A stretch of 40,897 nucleotides of DNA from Bacteroidota bacterium (GTDB taxonomy: Bacteria > Bacteroidota > Bacteroidia > Chitinophagales > Chitinophagaceae), in the NCBI GenBank assembly GCA_018267675.1, contig JAFDYA010000032.1:1-40897 (forward strand). Reading direction: 5' to 3'. Made by a program: the position numbers and the translations under genes. How positions within the stretch are numbered: the first letter of the stretch is position 1; every line of letters begins with the position of its first letter. The notes beneath the pieces are model-generated. The model was not told the origin of the DNA and searched no databases. It worked only from the letters and a program-made list of their open reading frames with translations. This document shows positions 40,469-40,897 of the stretch, in pieces.

Positions 40469-40897
40469 TCACTTGCTCACCAACCGAACAATGGGTACCA
40501 GCATTTCTTCCAGGCTAATGCCTCCATGTTGGAACGTGTCTCGGTAGTATTGAACGTAATGATTGTAGTTATTCGGGTAGCATAGGAAGATGTCGGACTT
40601 CGCAAAGATGAACGTAGAACTGACATTGGGGCGAGGAAGTCCGGCTAATTCCGGATCACGAAAGGCAAGAACATCCTTGTCTTCGTATTGAAGGTTGCGC
40701 CCGTGTTTGTAGCGAAGGTTGGTGGTTGTACTTCGGTCGCCAATGCATTTGCTCGGCTTTTTTACCTGTACAGTACCATGGTCGGTGGTGATGATAAGTT
40801 GGATGTTTTTATCAGCAATTTTTTTTAAGGCGCGGAATAAAGGAGAATGCTCAAACCAGCTCACGGTCAGCGATCGATAGCTCACTTCGTCACCCGC
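40469..40897 (-). CDS. porX: PorX-like response regulator with PglZ domain, C-terminal part only
   Basis: The frame runs from the window edge (base 40897) to the TGA at 40469-40471, giving the last 142 residues. The fragment contains IQLIITTDHGTVQVKKPSKC (metal-binding TDHG of an alkaline-phosphatase-fold PglZ domain), RYKHGRNLQY, FIFAKSDIFLCYPNNYNHY and HGGISLEEMLVPIV at the C-terminus. This is the typical end of the Bacteroidota PorX family, an N-terminal receiver domain fused to PglZ, which together with PorY controls T9SS genes. The receiver domain lies outside the window, so the assignment rests on the C-terminal part. It fits the T9SS cargos at 8165 and 30112. Confidence 0.8.
   Translation of the reverse strand, partial: AGDEVSYRSLTVSWFEHSPLFRALKKIADKNIQLIITTDHGTVQVKKPSKCIGDRSTTTNLRYKHGRNLQYEDKDVLAFRDPELAGLPRPNVSSTFIFAKSDIFLCYPNNYNHYVQYYRDTFQHGGISLEEMLVPIVRLVSK

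Noticed and set aside
1..40897. CRISPR arrays, insertion sequences, integrases, tRNA or rRNA genes
   Set aside because: No regularly spaced direct repeats, transposase or integrase motifs, or cloverleaf/rRNA signatures were found apart from the tmRNA.

Overview
The window looks like chromosomal DNA of a member of the Bacteroidota, most likely a Chitinophagaceae-type bacterium. The evidence is: type IX secretion (T9SS) C-terminal tails on two exported proteins (8165-10081 and 30112-32019); the C-terminus of a PorX-like T9SS regulator at the right edge; many upstream regions with the Bacteroidota promoter pattern TTTG - about 19 nt - TAnnTTTG and no clear Shine-Dalgarno sequences; an ssrA tag in a Bacteroidota style; and a BipA/NadA/MnmG housekeeping set of typical form. 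No insertion sequence, prophage, CRISPR array, tRNA or rRNA gene is visible. The content is mostly core genome.

Layout. 1-3650: a partial glutamine amidotransferase (minus, cut by the left edge), then a plus-strand run of FMN reductase, Bcr/CflA-type MFS exporter and a UbiA-like membrane protein. 3761-7161 (minus): an OprB-like porin, then a tightly coupled module of exported alpha/beta hydrolase, ECF sigma factor and small membrane protein (probable anti-sigma). 7471-7871: tmRNA (ssrA) with its terminator. 8165-10591: a T9SS-exported esterase and a small secreted protein. 10637-14084 (minus): GT2 glycosyltransferase, a membrane protein and a membrane-inserted patatin. 14614-17307 (plus): a GNAT-like protein, a secreted SHOCT protein, a DUF2024 protein and the PLP homeostasis protein. 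17337-23326 (minus): a lipoprotein, a two-domain beta-oxidation enzyme, a large TPR protein and a CDGSH/4Fe-4S protein. 23571-25319 (plus): arylamine N-acetyltransferase and MsrB. 25368-33096 (minus): typA, apaG, recX, mnmG, a T9SS PA-domain protein and nadA.

Between nadA and the next plus-strand genes (about 33170-33570) lies a 475-base gene-free, AT-rich interval with a cluster of DnaA-box-like 9-mers. It sits where the long minus-strand block ends and where hand-counted G/C skew appears to change. I read it as a candidate chromosomal origin of replication. Immediately right of it is a plus-strand cassette of poorly characterised exported proteins (33572-35592). The first of these weakly resembles polymorphic toxin type 23 domains.

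35589-40897 (minus) holds an ATE/Bpt-like aminoacyl-tRNA-protein transferase without an ATG at the expected start, murI, a halogenase-like FAD enzyme, signal peptidase I with a long Bacteroidota insertion, and the partial porX. The protein-export theme (LepB, PorX, T9SS cargos, lipoproteins, OM porin) runs through the window, but the genes are dispersed rather than forming one pathway cluster.
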